64,000 nucleotides of DNA, taken from contig JAIVFJ010000010.1 in NCBI GenBank assembly GCA_025765615.1, positions 124,001 through 188,000 of the forward strand, read 5' to 3'. The stretch is from Zopfochytrium polystomum (Eukaryota; Chytridiomycota; Chytridiomycetes; Chytridiales; Chytridiaceae). How positions within the stretch are numbered: the stretch's first letter is position 1; the number at the start of each line of letters is the position of its first letter. Below are positions 55,077 through 64,000 of the stretch, piece after piece. The translations under genes and the position numbers were made by a program. Below the pieces are notes generated by a model that saw nothing but the letters and a program-made list of their open reading frames with translations, ran no database searches and was not told the origin of the DNA.

Positions 55077-57640
55077 TCAAAAAGTGAGGGGCAGGGAAAG
55101 CTTTGCAGTGATGGTGAGGGCAGCAAGGAGAGCAGCAATTTCAGCAGTTGTGGAAGAGGCAGAGAGTGGAGGGAGGGCAAAAGAAAATTCAAAGTTAAGC
55201 TCAAGGCAAACAACAGAGCCAGCCATGAAGCCCTCCTCGCGAAGGGAGCCATAAGTGTCAAAGGTCAAGGATGGGCGGGTATGAGCAAGGTCAGCAGGGA
55301 GGATGGGCACATCCATTGGTTGAAAGCAGGGATTCGTGAAGGGAGCTGGATTGAAAGTGGAGTGGCAGGAGGTGAGGAGTGGGAAAGGTGTGGGTGTGAA
55401 AACGGTGGTTGGGGAAGGTGAGTTAACAAAGAAGATGGACTGGGAGGGTCGAGTTGCAGTAGCAGTTGTGCAGCTGCTGATGGGGACTGTGTAGGTTGCT
55501 TGATGCAGGGGTAAGAGAATGGGGGGAGCCAATGGGGCAGCCAAGGCATTGGACCAAGTGGAAATTGTGGGAGGAAGGGTGAAGGTGTTCAGAGAGCCTG
55601 GAGTGGTGATGAGAAAGGAGTTGGGGGTTTGGGAGTGTGTGAGTCTAGTTAACAATGCGAAGAATTCCACTTGTGGTGGGGTCATCAGACAGAAAAAACT
55701 GCCACAGGCAAGGGGGGGATGGTGAAGGGGATCCAAAGAAGATGGGTAAAAGGGATTGTAAAGAGGACCATCAGGAGGGCTGTGGTAAAAGACTGGAGAG
55801 CCAAAGGTGGGAGCAGCGAAAATAAAGGTCTTGATGATGTGGTACACTTCACAGAGTTTTTCAGGGAGAGGGCTGTCTTTGTAGGAAGGACTGGTGCGGC
55901 GGAGGTCAAGAAGTTGTTCAAAAAAGAATACAGAGTGTGAATGGAGAGTGGGAAACACTTTGAGAAAAATATGCCAAGGAACTAATGAGTTGATGGAGTG
56001 AGTGTGAACGGAAAATAGGGGTGGACCAGAGTATTGGAAGGATGTTTGTTGGTTAAAAAGGAGAGGAATGAGAGACTTGGTGAAGTGTTTTTTGGGCTGG
56101 GAAAAGGGTAAGGGATGTGAGAAAACGGGGGTTCCAGAGGCCAGGTCAAGTTGGACACGGTCCATCATGATATGGCTTATGTGGCCAATGAGAGAGGGGG
56201 AGTTCAAGTGAGAGTTGAGGTCAACAATCATGTCAGAGCAGTATTCATTGTAAAAGTCAGGGAGGTTATGGGTCATGGGGTGATGGAGGAGGGCATTGGG
56301 AAAAGACGTGCAGTAGCCAACCAGGCGTTTGAAAGTTTTGTGACAGAGTGTGGTGACGTTGTTGAGGAAAGTACAGGGGAGAATGGCAGTTTTCCAAAGA
56401 AAGCGGACACGTGGGAGGAGGACGTTACGGATGAGGTAAGAAGCAACATTTTCACCCATCTTTTTGTGTTTGATAATGTTGAGGAAATTGATGGTGGTGG
56501 AAAGGATTTGCTGCTGTGCTGCTGAGCTCAAACCGTCTGCTGTGAAGTAGTTGCCTAGGTGTTGAGAGGTGGTGTTTGGGAGGTGGATGGGAAGGACTGT
56601 GGTGCCCCAGTTGATGCTTGTAGGTGCTGATCGCAGGGTGTTGACAGCGGAGATGAAGATTTTCTTGGTGTTAGACTCGATGTCGTTATGTGACTGGTAC
56701 TCAAAGAGGAGGTTGGCCTGGAGCTGCAGATCCTCCAAGGTGCTGGAGAGGATGTTGGTGTTGTCGACAAGGGCAAAGCCAGTACCAGAAACAGGGGGTG
56801 GGGGGTTGAAGAATTGGACAGGGAAGTTACGAGGGGTGGGAACTGAGAAAATGAAACTGGTGGTACAACAATCAAGAACGCAAAGAACAGGGTCCCAAAA
56901 GATACGCCAATCAAGGGGTCCCTCAAGGGAGCCTTGCTGAATCATAGTGCCAATGGGGAGGGAAGGGGATGGGCCAAAAGCTGTGATGACAGAGGAACAA
57001 AAACGACATTGGGAATTGACACGCATGCAAACATAAGAAGAGGGGAGGTGAATACGTTCCCAGGAGGCAATGAGGCCAGCAACAGGGGCGCTGTCAAAAG
57101 CTTTCTTAATGTCGTTGAGGAGAAGGTATAAGGGCTGTTTAGTGGAATGGGCAAGGTCAAGGGCGTAGCGTATGAGGTGGAGAGGTGGGTCAGGAGAAGA
57201 GCCAGGTAGGGCAGAGAAGTTGCGACCAAGGAGTACATTGTGAAAAACGGGCCAAGCGTACCGAGATGTGCAGCAGGAAGAAGATGACAAAGAACAGGTC
57301 GAGCGGGCGCGACAGCAGAAGAGAGGATGGAAGAGATACGAGAAAGACAGATGGATTGAACAACTTTGGCAGCAAGTTCACAGAGGCTGATTGGACGGAG
57401 GTTAGTGATGTCACCACCCCACACAGCTTTCTTGGGTATGGGGAAGGTGGAGGAAGATGCCCAGTAGTCCAGGATGTCAAGGAAGAGAAAAGAGCGAATG
57501 ATGAGGGAGGAGAAGAATGCAAGAGCATCAGGACCAGCTGCGAGGAGGAGCTCTCTGGAGACTTGGGAGGGGCCTGGGGCTTTGTTTGAGGCAAGAGATG
57601 TGAGAGCGTTTTCGACGTCATTGGCAGAAGTGGGCAGCAT
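55077..57640 (-). pseudogene. LINE reverse transcriptase, frameshifted
   Basis: Two overlapping frames (57640-56942 and 57290-55077) together give a reverse transcriptase. The first carries ALTSLASNKAPGPSQV and NLRPISLCELAAKVVQ. The second continues FHNVLLGRNF, LLNDIKKAFDSA (first catalytic Asp), QQGSLEGPL, and a catalytic box reading LVDN where functional elements have xxDD. The second frame then runs 737 codons into the start of an RNase H-like domain, where the usual TDGS reads TYGS. The frameshift and the altered catalytic residues indicate an inactive enzyme. Confidence 0.85.
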
Positions 57641-57909
57641 AACCTTGGAGAAAAGATCTGGGGGGATGTGGGGACGGGTTGCATCTCAGAGTGAAATGGA
57701 GAGGATGGTGGGAAGGGAGTGAGGGTACGAGGGCGAAACCAGTGTTCAACCTGTTGTTGGCAGATACCAGGGACAAGGTCAGGATCGTGGGTGATTGAGG
57801 GACCTTCAGCAGTAGTATAGCGAATGTGGTCGATGCTAGAGTTGCTGCGTGTGCGGTTGAGGATGTTGTTGAGGACAGTCTTTATCTTGCCAGAAGAGAA
57901 AGGTCGTGT

Positions 57910-58317
57910 CTATGTGTGAGAGCTGTGGCAATGTCCTCCATTTTGTGCTTTTCTGCTGCCTGGCATTGGGCACGGTAGATGGCCTGGCGATGGCGGTTGA
58001 GTTCCAAAGTGGGAGACGTCAGTGATGTGTGGTGCCAGGGAAGATGAAATGATGAAACCAACGCCAGCGTGACGGGAGGGGGTGGAGGATATGAAGAAAC
58101 CTTTGTAATTCCTAGTGATGTGACAAATGGAGTGGGTGGCCTCTGTGTCAGAGCAGCCAGTTTCTTGAATGGCAAGGATGGTGGTTTTGGTGTGATCGAG
58201 CCAGTGGAAGATAGATGCAGCCTTGGTGGGGAAGGCACGACAGATGTTCCAAGTCGCAAAGCGAGGGAGGGGTGGTGGTGTTGGAAGTGGTGTGCTAGAC
58301 ACAGGGCTAGTTGACAT
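57910..58317 (-). pseudogene. LINE endonuclease (APE-type), N-terminal half only
   Basis: The start resembles APE-type LINE endonucleases: FATWNICRAF, then TTILAIQETGCSD with the catalytic Glu in QET, and GVGFIISSSL. The frame ends after 135 codons. The second half, including the GDFN and SDH motifs, is not found before the reverse transcriptase begins, so an internal deletion is likely. A run of 23 T (A on this strand) lies just upstream at 58362-58384. Confidence 0.75.
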
Positions 58318-58794
58318 AGTTGACTAAGAGGTGCAGGAAGTCCTGCTAATAATGTCTCTGTTTTTTTTTTTTTTTTTTTTTTTTGAAGAAATAAGAGTGA
58401 TATCAATAGCAAAGGGGCTTTCACAAAAGAATGAATAAGAATATTGGTCAAGTTGAGGCAGTGTTCCTGGTTTTTGAGGCAGTTTTTGGGGCAGGTTTGG
58501 CAGCAGGTTTGGGGGCAGGTTCGGGGGCAGGTTTGCGGGCAGTTCTGTTGGGAGGAGTTGAAGAGGAACTGGAGCTTGAGCGTGAGGTGACAGCTGGTTG
58601 AGCTGGGACAGTAGTAGTAGAAGAAGGTTCAGCAGAGGAACGGTCGTCAAGGTCCTCATCAATCAGGTCATTGTATTTCAATCATTCTTCAATTGTCCAG
58701 AGGCAAGAGCTGAGGAGCTGGGTGGTCGTGTCCACTGCGGTGAGGTGGCTGTTCAATTGTGCAGTGAGTGGCTCCAGTGTGGTGACTCGCTGAT

Positions 58795-59652
58795 TTAGGT
58801 TGTGGACAGCACCAGCATGGTTTTTGAGTGAAGTATCTCGTGGTCCACCTTTGCTAGGCTGTGTTCCAGTGCTGCAGGGATTGGCTCAAGTTGGGTAAGC
58901 TGAGTGGTGAGTTTTTGGATGTCAGTGTGTACTGAGGTCTGATGCTCTTTCAGCTCTGTGTGCAAGGAGGTCTGTTGTGCGTGAAGCTGTTGCTGGATGT
59001 TTTCAAGGACCTTCAAGATTGACTGAAGCTCTGGAGGAGGGACAGAAGGGGGGGCAGGCAGGAGAGGTGGGGGAGTTGTGGTGTCAGGAGGGGCCTGAGC
59101 TGTCTGGCTGTTGTCTTTGGAATCTGCTGAAGTGGCTTGGTTAAAGAGTGAGCCAGAGGGGCGGCCTGTTTTGCAAGATTGAGAGGTATGGCTGGAGTTT
59201 CCACAATGGCGACAGCAGGGGAAGGGAGTGAAATCTTCGTTTTGGAGTGGGTGAAATGGGAGGGCACGGCCATTGAAGACAACTGATTGGTTAGTTTTTT
59301 GCAACATCAATGCACAGGTTGTAAAAACAAAATGGGCAGACGACGAAAGGCCAGCGGTGCCCTTTGCTGAGTTGAAGAAACCTGGAATGCGAACTGACGT
59401 GCACCCAAACTCATATTGGATGGCCTCAAGGTCATAGATACTTGTGTAGCAACGAATTTTATAAAGGACAGCTGTGTGTTGCTTTTCGTCACTGATTCGC
59501 TGCTGGATTTCTGCAGAAGGTTCCAGTGGTCGAATTGTGACACCCGCACCCATAATAGTTATGAACTGAGGGGGATTGTGGGGAGGGCTGTCAAAAAGAA
59601 CTGTGGCAGATGCGGAGGCGGAAAGCTGGTGGTGTGCAAAATGAATAGCCAT
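58795..59652 (-). pseudogene. LINE ORF1 (gag-like, CCHC zinc knuckle)
   Basis: A 285-codon frame; it can be read about 60 codons further upstream (to about 59830) without a stop but without an ATG. It carries a zinc knuckle C-x2-C-x4-H-x4-C (CRHCGNSSHTSQSC) near residue 155-170, and a C-terminal coiled coil with repeated Leu/Gln/His (LHAQQTSLHTELKEHQTS). This is the usual nucleic-acid-binding ORF1 of fungal Tad-like elements. The frame is open, but the true start seems lost. Confidence 0.75.
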
Positions 59653-60189
59653 TATGGAGCCACAGGAGGATAAAGCAGAGGTGATTGCATGACGCAGGGA
59701 GTCCTTCAGCTCATCAAAGTTTTTCCAGTAGTTCCAGGAGCCAGGTGTTGGAGGACGAGTTGGTTGGCAGGTTCGTTGGTGAATTCTGTGGCGGCAGCTG
59801 GTAGTCGACAGGTGTAAGAAAATTTAACGTGTGGGGATGTGGTCTGAAGACAGGCAGCCTGTTCGTCCAACAAAGGATGCAGAAGGCGGAGCGAGTAAGA
59901 AGTCTGGTCCTTTGAGAGCAAGGGCTGCTGTCAGATGGTGAGGTTGCAAGTGGAGGTGAAGCGTAGGATGTCAAGTTCAGTGAGTGGGGCAATAGTGGGG
60001 TCTGGCTGAGTGGTGATTGTCAATATGTGTTGATCAGCGTGGCTGCCAAAGAACATGGAGGGAGGTGGGCTGCTCATGAAATAGGGGGGACCAATCCCAA
60101 TTCAGCACAAAGGTTGTGATGTGGTTGCAATGTGGTTGTGGTGGTAAAGGGGGTGATGCAGTCTGGTTTGGGGGGCGAGGACGGCAATT

Positions 60190-60590
60190 GCTGGAGGCGA
60201 TCTGGCAGCAATCTGGAGTCAATCTGACGATGATCTGACGACACTCAGATGATGATCTGGCAATCTGACAACAATCAGGCGTTCTGGTGAAGATCTGGAG
60301 TCAATCTGGCGACAATCTGACGATGATCTGATGATCTGGAGACAATCTGACAACAATCTGACGTTGACCTGACGATGATCTGACGATCTGACGAAGATCT
60401 GACGTCAATCTGATGATCTGGAGTCAATCTGACGTTGACCATCTGACGATCTGATGAAGATCTGATGTCAATCTGGCGGTGGCAAGGCGGTGGAGGGTTC
60501 TGGAGTCAATCTGAAGTCAATCTGATGATGATCTGACGATCTGACAACGATCCAACGTTGATCTGACATCGATCTGGCACTGGGAATGCG
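60190..60590. repeat. Degenerate tandem repeats of ATCTGACG/ATCTGGAG units
   Basis: About 400 bases in which ATCTG recurs every 8-16 bases, with units such as GATGATCTGACGA and AGTCAATCTGACG. It lies immediately upstream of LINE ORF1 in the element's own orientation. Confidence 0.9.
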
Positions 60591-60639
60591 GTGGAGGGCA
60601 GTGGCAAGGTGGTGGAGGTTGCAGTCTTGAGTGTCTCTT

Positions 60640-61151
60640 GAGAAGGTTTTTTTTCTGTCCATATCAATATGGCCAATTTTGTCTGTTTCCTGTTTAGGAA
60701 ATGCACAAACTACTGATCCAGGAAAACAGAACTGCTGGAACAACAGAGTTCCACTCACTAAGTCTGGGGAATAGAATCTCACTCCACTATCCCAGACTGC
60801 ATTATGTAATGGTTTTCTGCCACTTTGCTGGATTCCGTCGTTTTTCTCAGTCTGTTGCTGAAACCCTGCTGGTTTTGTTTTTCCAGTGTTTTCCCCCCAC
60901 TGAACATAGGATTTCACCCTATTACTCAGCAGCATATCTCCTTCCCTGCTGAGCATCAGATTTCACCCTATTACTCAGCCAGTGTCTTGTGTCTTTCCCA
61001 CCAGGCATAGGGCTTCATCCTATTACCTGGCAAGTGTCTCTCCCAGCAGGCATAGAATTTTATTCTATTACCAGCTGGTGTCTTTCCTGCATTTGCAGAA
61101 AACGGAGTTTGAAAGGCAAAAGATCAGACAATTCTGTTTGTCTGAATCCAG
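60640..61151. repeat. Spacer with four degenerate ~50-base tandem repeats
   Basis: From about 60902 to 61105 a unit of roughly 45-53 bases recurs four times, recognisable by GCATAGGATTTCACCCTATT and similar, then ACTCAGCxAGTGTCT and a TCCC-A/G-CAG end. Divergence between copies is moderate. The 260 bases before it hold no feature I recognise. Confidence 0.7.
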
Positions 61152-61466
61152 TGTTATGTGTTATGAATCACCCTCTGGAAACCTCTGGAACCTTCTAGAA
61201 CATTCCTTCATGGAACCTTGTGGAACCTTCTGTAACCTTCTTTGCTTTCCTGACTTGTCTTGTTGTCATTGGTATCATTGGTATCATTGTATTACTAATT
61301 GCTCTTTCTGGAACTTTCTTTGAGTCTTGACAAGGAAGACTCTCAAAAGGTATAAAAGGGGGATGGGGGACCTGTCCCATCCCTCAAGTGAATTATTGTT
61401 TCCAATACAATCATCACTCCTCTCAGTTCCTTGTCTGCCTTGTCCTGTCCTGCCCTGTTCCTGACA
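61152..61466 (+). repeat. Probable LTR (solo or 5' LTR) of a Ty3/gypsy element
   Basis: A 315-base block begins TGTTATG and ends TGACA (TGT...ACA termini), contains a TATA box (TATAAAAG, 61351-61358) and a polyadenylation-like AATACA about 50 bases further, and is directly followed by gypsy coding remnants. I could not find the second LTR or a convincing tRNA primer site, so the call rests on structure alone. Confidence 0.45.
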
Positions 61467-61519
61467 TTATGCTGTGCCATAAGAGCACGCATGCTGAAAA
61501 AATTGCGTAAAAATAATAA

Positions 61520-63410
61520 CTGGTCACGCACCTCTCATTCAGCTGTTTAAGAAAGGACCTCTGACTGGCTGTTTTGCATGATGGGCCTACGCACTTTCTG
61601 ACTATGACATCAAACTTGTTCATGTGTCAGGCAAACAGAATGTCATTGCTGAAGCTCTCTCACATGTTTTTCTTGGACCTGCTGCCTGTAAAGAGAAACG
61701 CTTAGTTTTCACAGATGAAGCTGCGACTCAGACAGATGCCATCAAACCTGTGGTTCCCTCTGATAATGGAGACACAGCAAAAAAAGAGGTAACCCCTGCT
61801 ACCGACAATGAATTGGACCCTGAGACCAACATGTTGGACTCAGGAGATGAAGTTCAACCATTGCGCGAAATATCTCTCTTTGACCCCACAATTCAGAAAG
61901 ATATACTCCACCACCACCTCCTACGACGGCATGAGCCTGCGGCAGTAGAAGTTTACAAACAGCCTAAATGGGTGCCTACCTTTAACATCTCCTCCTGGAA
62001 TGTTAATGGTTTGTATTCCTGGCTTAGAGTCGCCCATTAAATCTGGTGTCACCTTTGCACAGCAAACTGACCTTGCAAAACCGTTCGAGGACTTCCTCAA
62101 CTCCCAATCTTCCTGTATTGTTTGTTTGCAAGAAACCCGTCTTGGCCTAAAACACCAAAAACTTGTTGACCAGTTATGCCAGATTAAAGGATGGAAGTGT
62201 CTGCTTTGCGATCCTAGAACTGGAAGTAATGGCATCGCCACCTTTTACTGCTCTGAATTGAACAGTAGAGAATTCACCTTCTTAGGAGACCCTTGACACA
62301 CCAAAGAAGGACGTGTTGTTGTTCTACTTGTCGGACCCTTTGCAGTCCTCAATGTTTATGCTCCAAGCAGCTTTGCAGATGAGACTGGATCCCGACACCC
62401 CTACAAGATGAATTTCCTTGAAGAAATTATCCAGAACTGTTCAGCCCTCCGACTGCAAGGATTTACTGTCATTGTGGCTGGAGATTTGAACATTGCACAT
62501 ACTGACCTTGATATCAACCACTCTCTTCGCCTTCGCCTGAGGAGAGAGCATGCCACTTTCCCTGGCCTCTTAGAAAGCGAGAGGCAGTGGTTTGACAGAT
62601 TCTTAGCATCTGGCTATGTCAAGGCGTTTTGACATACATTCCCTTCATCCCATGGACTTACTTGGACTATGAAGTCCTCCTGTTTGGGTGAATGGGTCCC
62701 ACTGCTACGAGTAGATGATTTCCTTGTGATTAACGACATTGGCCCTTGTAGGTATAGTGTCCAAATTCACACAGACCATCCCTCATTTGATGGACTTGCC
62801 ATAAGCGATCATTGTTGCATCGAGCTGCTTTCAACCCTCAGCAATCTTGTGCCTACTGTTCTGACAGAACAGGAGATTACTGACGCCATCTCACTGCTTG
62901 ATATGACAATTGATGTGCCTGTTGAAGATAGTGTACCTACTGAAGACAGAGATGCAACACCAGAAGCCCTATATGAGAGTTTCCCATCTGAGGTTCAAGT
63001 TTTAGATAACCCACAAGCTCTGAGTTATCTCCAGAACAAAGACCCTTACTTCAGACCTATCCTTTGCTTTCGAAGAAACGGTACTCTCCCTGAAGGTATT
63101 TCGCCTCGTACCATGACTCAGAGAGCAGCCATGATGGTGATACAACGCGGAGTTCTCCATGCTGTGAGAGACTCATACTCTTTTCATCATGAAAAGGGCA
63201 CACCTTCTCGTCGTCACGATGGCCTCAAGCAAACGGTGCTGTAGAACGCTCCATTAAAAGTTTGAAGACTATGATTAGGTCTTTCATTGACCAGATGACC
63301 CACAACAACTGGTTGTCTGTTCTCCCATATGTCCTATTTGCATATAGGACCCACGTTCACCCGCTAACCAGAGAGAGAGAGAGAAACAGCGTTTTTCTTG
63401 ATGCACGGAC
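61520..63410 (+). pseudogene. Ty3/gypsy polyprotein remnant with embedded AP-endonuclease domain
   Basis: In order: the end of the reverse transcriptase/RNase H (LIQLFKKGPLTG, YDIKLVHVSGKQNVIAEALS, about 61530-61660); an acidic linker; an ExoIII/APN2-type endonuclease (about 61970-62860); a linker typical of gypsy upstream of integrase (NKDPYFRPILCF, about 63020-63180); and the C-terminal half of integrase (QANGAVERSIKSLKTM, LPYVLFAYRTHVH, 63226-63360). Endonuclease motifs are SSWNVNGL, CLQETRL, VLNVYAPS, VAGDLNIAHTDLDI, QWFDRFLASG, RVDDFLV and ISDHCCIEL. The linker-to-endonuclease and endonuclease-to-integrase joins each lie inside one uninterrupted frame. Stops and frameshifts occur at 61579, about 62038, 62294, 62630 and about 63240. 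Most of the integrase core is missing. The 5' gag, protease and most of RT are absent. Confidence 0.75.
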
Positions 63411-64000
63411 GTGACTGGTCGACTCCCTATAGACATGTTTTCTGGAGTAGACAGAGATGATCTCCTGAGTGAAGAGGAAAAAGCTCTTTATCCTGAAGAT
63501 GAGGATGAAGAACCCTACACTGAAACTTTGCTGTTAGATGATGATGTGTTTCCTACACTGTGCCTTGAATTCAAGTCCCAGAGCTCTGAGCCTGAGACAC
63601 TTACAACCAAAGCAGTGTACCCTAAGAAAGCACTCCTGCTCTTCTCTAAAGACCTGAGAACAACTAACCCCAGACTCACATTCCGTCAATATCTGCCGAT
63701 GAAACTCTGGCCCTTTCCGACAGAGTATCCCCTTCATGAAGTGCTGAGTGAGTTTATCTTCAGATATTCCATTGATGTCCTTTACATATTTCATGAGCGG
63801 CCTCCTGCTACTCCAGGTCGCCAACCAGAACACATAAAGTTCTCACATTTTCTGCGAAGTTCACTGAATCATAGTGGAATGACAACAGCTTTGGCTGCAT
63901 CCCAGGTTTTTGCTGACCGTTCTTCCTGTTATGTGTACTGGCCACGCAATCTCATTTACCCCGAACACATACTGCATTCAGTTGCAGTCACTGCTTATAG
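63411..64000 (+). CDS. Open frame continuing past window end, probably retroelement-derived
   Basis: A 196-codon frame runs open to the last base. It begins within text expected just after gypsy integrase (TGRLPIDMFSG, after a small frameshift from HGRD), then an acidic stretch (EEEKALYPEDEDEEP) and a segment of mixed composition with RLTFRQYLPMKLWPFPTE and YVYWPRNLIYPEHIL. The first ATG is at 63435. I do not recognise the downstream protein. It could be the integrase tail fused to further element-encoded sequence, or a host-derived piece. Confidence 0.45.
   Translation, partial: MTGRLPIDMFSGVDRDDLLSEEEKALYPEDEDEEPYTETLLLDDDVFPTLCLEFKSQSSEPETLTTKAVYPKKALLLFSKDLRTTNPRLTFRQYLPMKLWPFPTEYPLHEVLSEFIFRYSIDVLYIFHERPPATPGRQPEHIKFSHFLRSSLNHSGMTTALAASQVFADRSSCYVYWPRNLIYPEHILHSVAVTAY

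Larger units (their letters stand above)
53490..60640 (-). mobile_element. Degenerate LINE-type (non-LTR) retrotransposon
   Basis: Read on the minus strand, the block has the order of a Tad/I-like LINE: ORF1 with a CCHC knuckle (59652-58795), an APE-type endonuclease start (58317-57910), reverse transcriptase (57640-55077), RNase H (about 55400-54700) and a Cys/His terminal motif (about 54470-54400). Frameshifts, a stop in the Cys/His motif and missing parts of the endonuclease show that this copy is dead. The 3' end is placed near 53.5 kb only because recognisable content stops; no poly-A tail is visible there. The 5' end is taken at the far side of the tandem-repeat field near 60.6 kb, which may be its 5' UTR. 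Confidence 0.8.

Noticed and set aside
54500..55421. Plus-strand frames of 200 codons within the LINE
   Set aside because: Gly/Lys/Glu-rich antisense shadow of the Pro/Leu/Ser-rich LINE frames on the minus strand.
60190..60590. CRISPR-like array
   Set aside because: Spacing is irregular (8-16 bases), units vary, there are no unique spacers, and the genome is eukaryotic.

Overview
The window is eukaryotic nuclear DNA, most likely from a flagellated (chytrid-type) fungus. Most genes are interrupted by short GT-AG introns of about 50-270 bases, and exon frames could be joined consistently. The gene set is fungal (SPT3, VTI1, SNF1/AMPK beta subunit, Sse1/Hsp110, a GT32 mannosyltransferase-like enzyme, arrestin-domain protein), yet it opens with the 3' end of CFAP58, a ciliary/flagellar protein absent from non-flagellated fungi. 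Coding DNA is GC-rich. Introns and intergenic spacers are full of microsatellites and homopolymer tracts.

Layout: 1-53 kb is a dense single-copy gene region. In order: CFAP58 3' end (+), Hsp110 (-), F-box-like protein with membrane segments (+), CDC25-like/rhodanese phosphatase (-), polytopic membrane protein (+), double GFA/CENP-V domain protein (-), arrestin-like protein (-), AMPK beta subunit (-), voltage-gated K+ channel (+), a transposase relic (-), GT32 glycosyltransferase (+), SPT3 (+), two tandem paralogues of a two-anchor cell-surface protein with a discoidin-like ectodomain (+,+), VTI1 (+), ORC6-like protein (+), LysM-GH46 chitosanase (+), cyclopropane-fatty-acid synthase-like methyltransferase (+), golgin-like coiled-coil protein (-), and F-box/LRR protein (-).

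From about 53.5 kb to the end the DNA changes character: lower GC, no cellular genes, and decayed retroelements. A degenerate non-LTR (LINE) element with CCHC ORF1, APE-type endonuclease, reverse transcriptase and RNase H lies on the minus strand (about 53.5-60.6 kb), headed by a field of ATCTGACG-type tandem repeats. It is followed on the plus strand by an LTR-like block and a decayed Ty3/gypsy polyprotein. In that polyprotein an AP-endonuclease (ExoIII/APN2-like) domain sits in frame between the RNase H end and the integrase; this is the most unusual thing in the window.

The genes do not form a pathway. Several concern the cell surface and secretory system: VTI1 and golgin (Golgi trafficking), GT32 enzyme (Golgi glycosylation), chitosanase with LysM (wall), K+ channel, and the paired discoidin-like proteins. 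All protein calls come from reading motifs by eye; no database search was possible.
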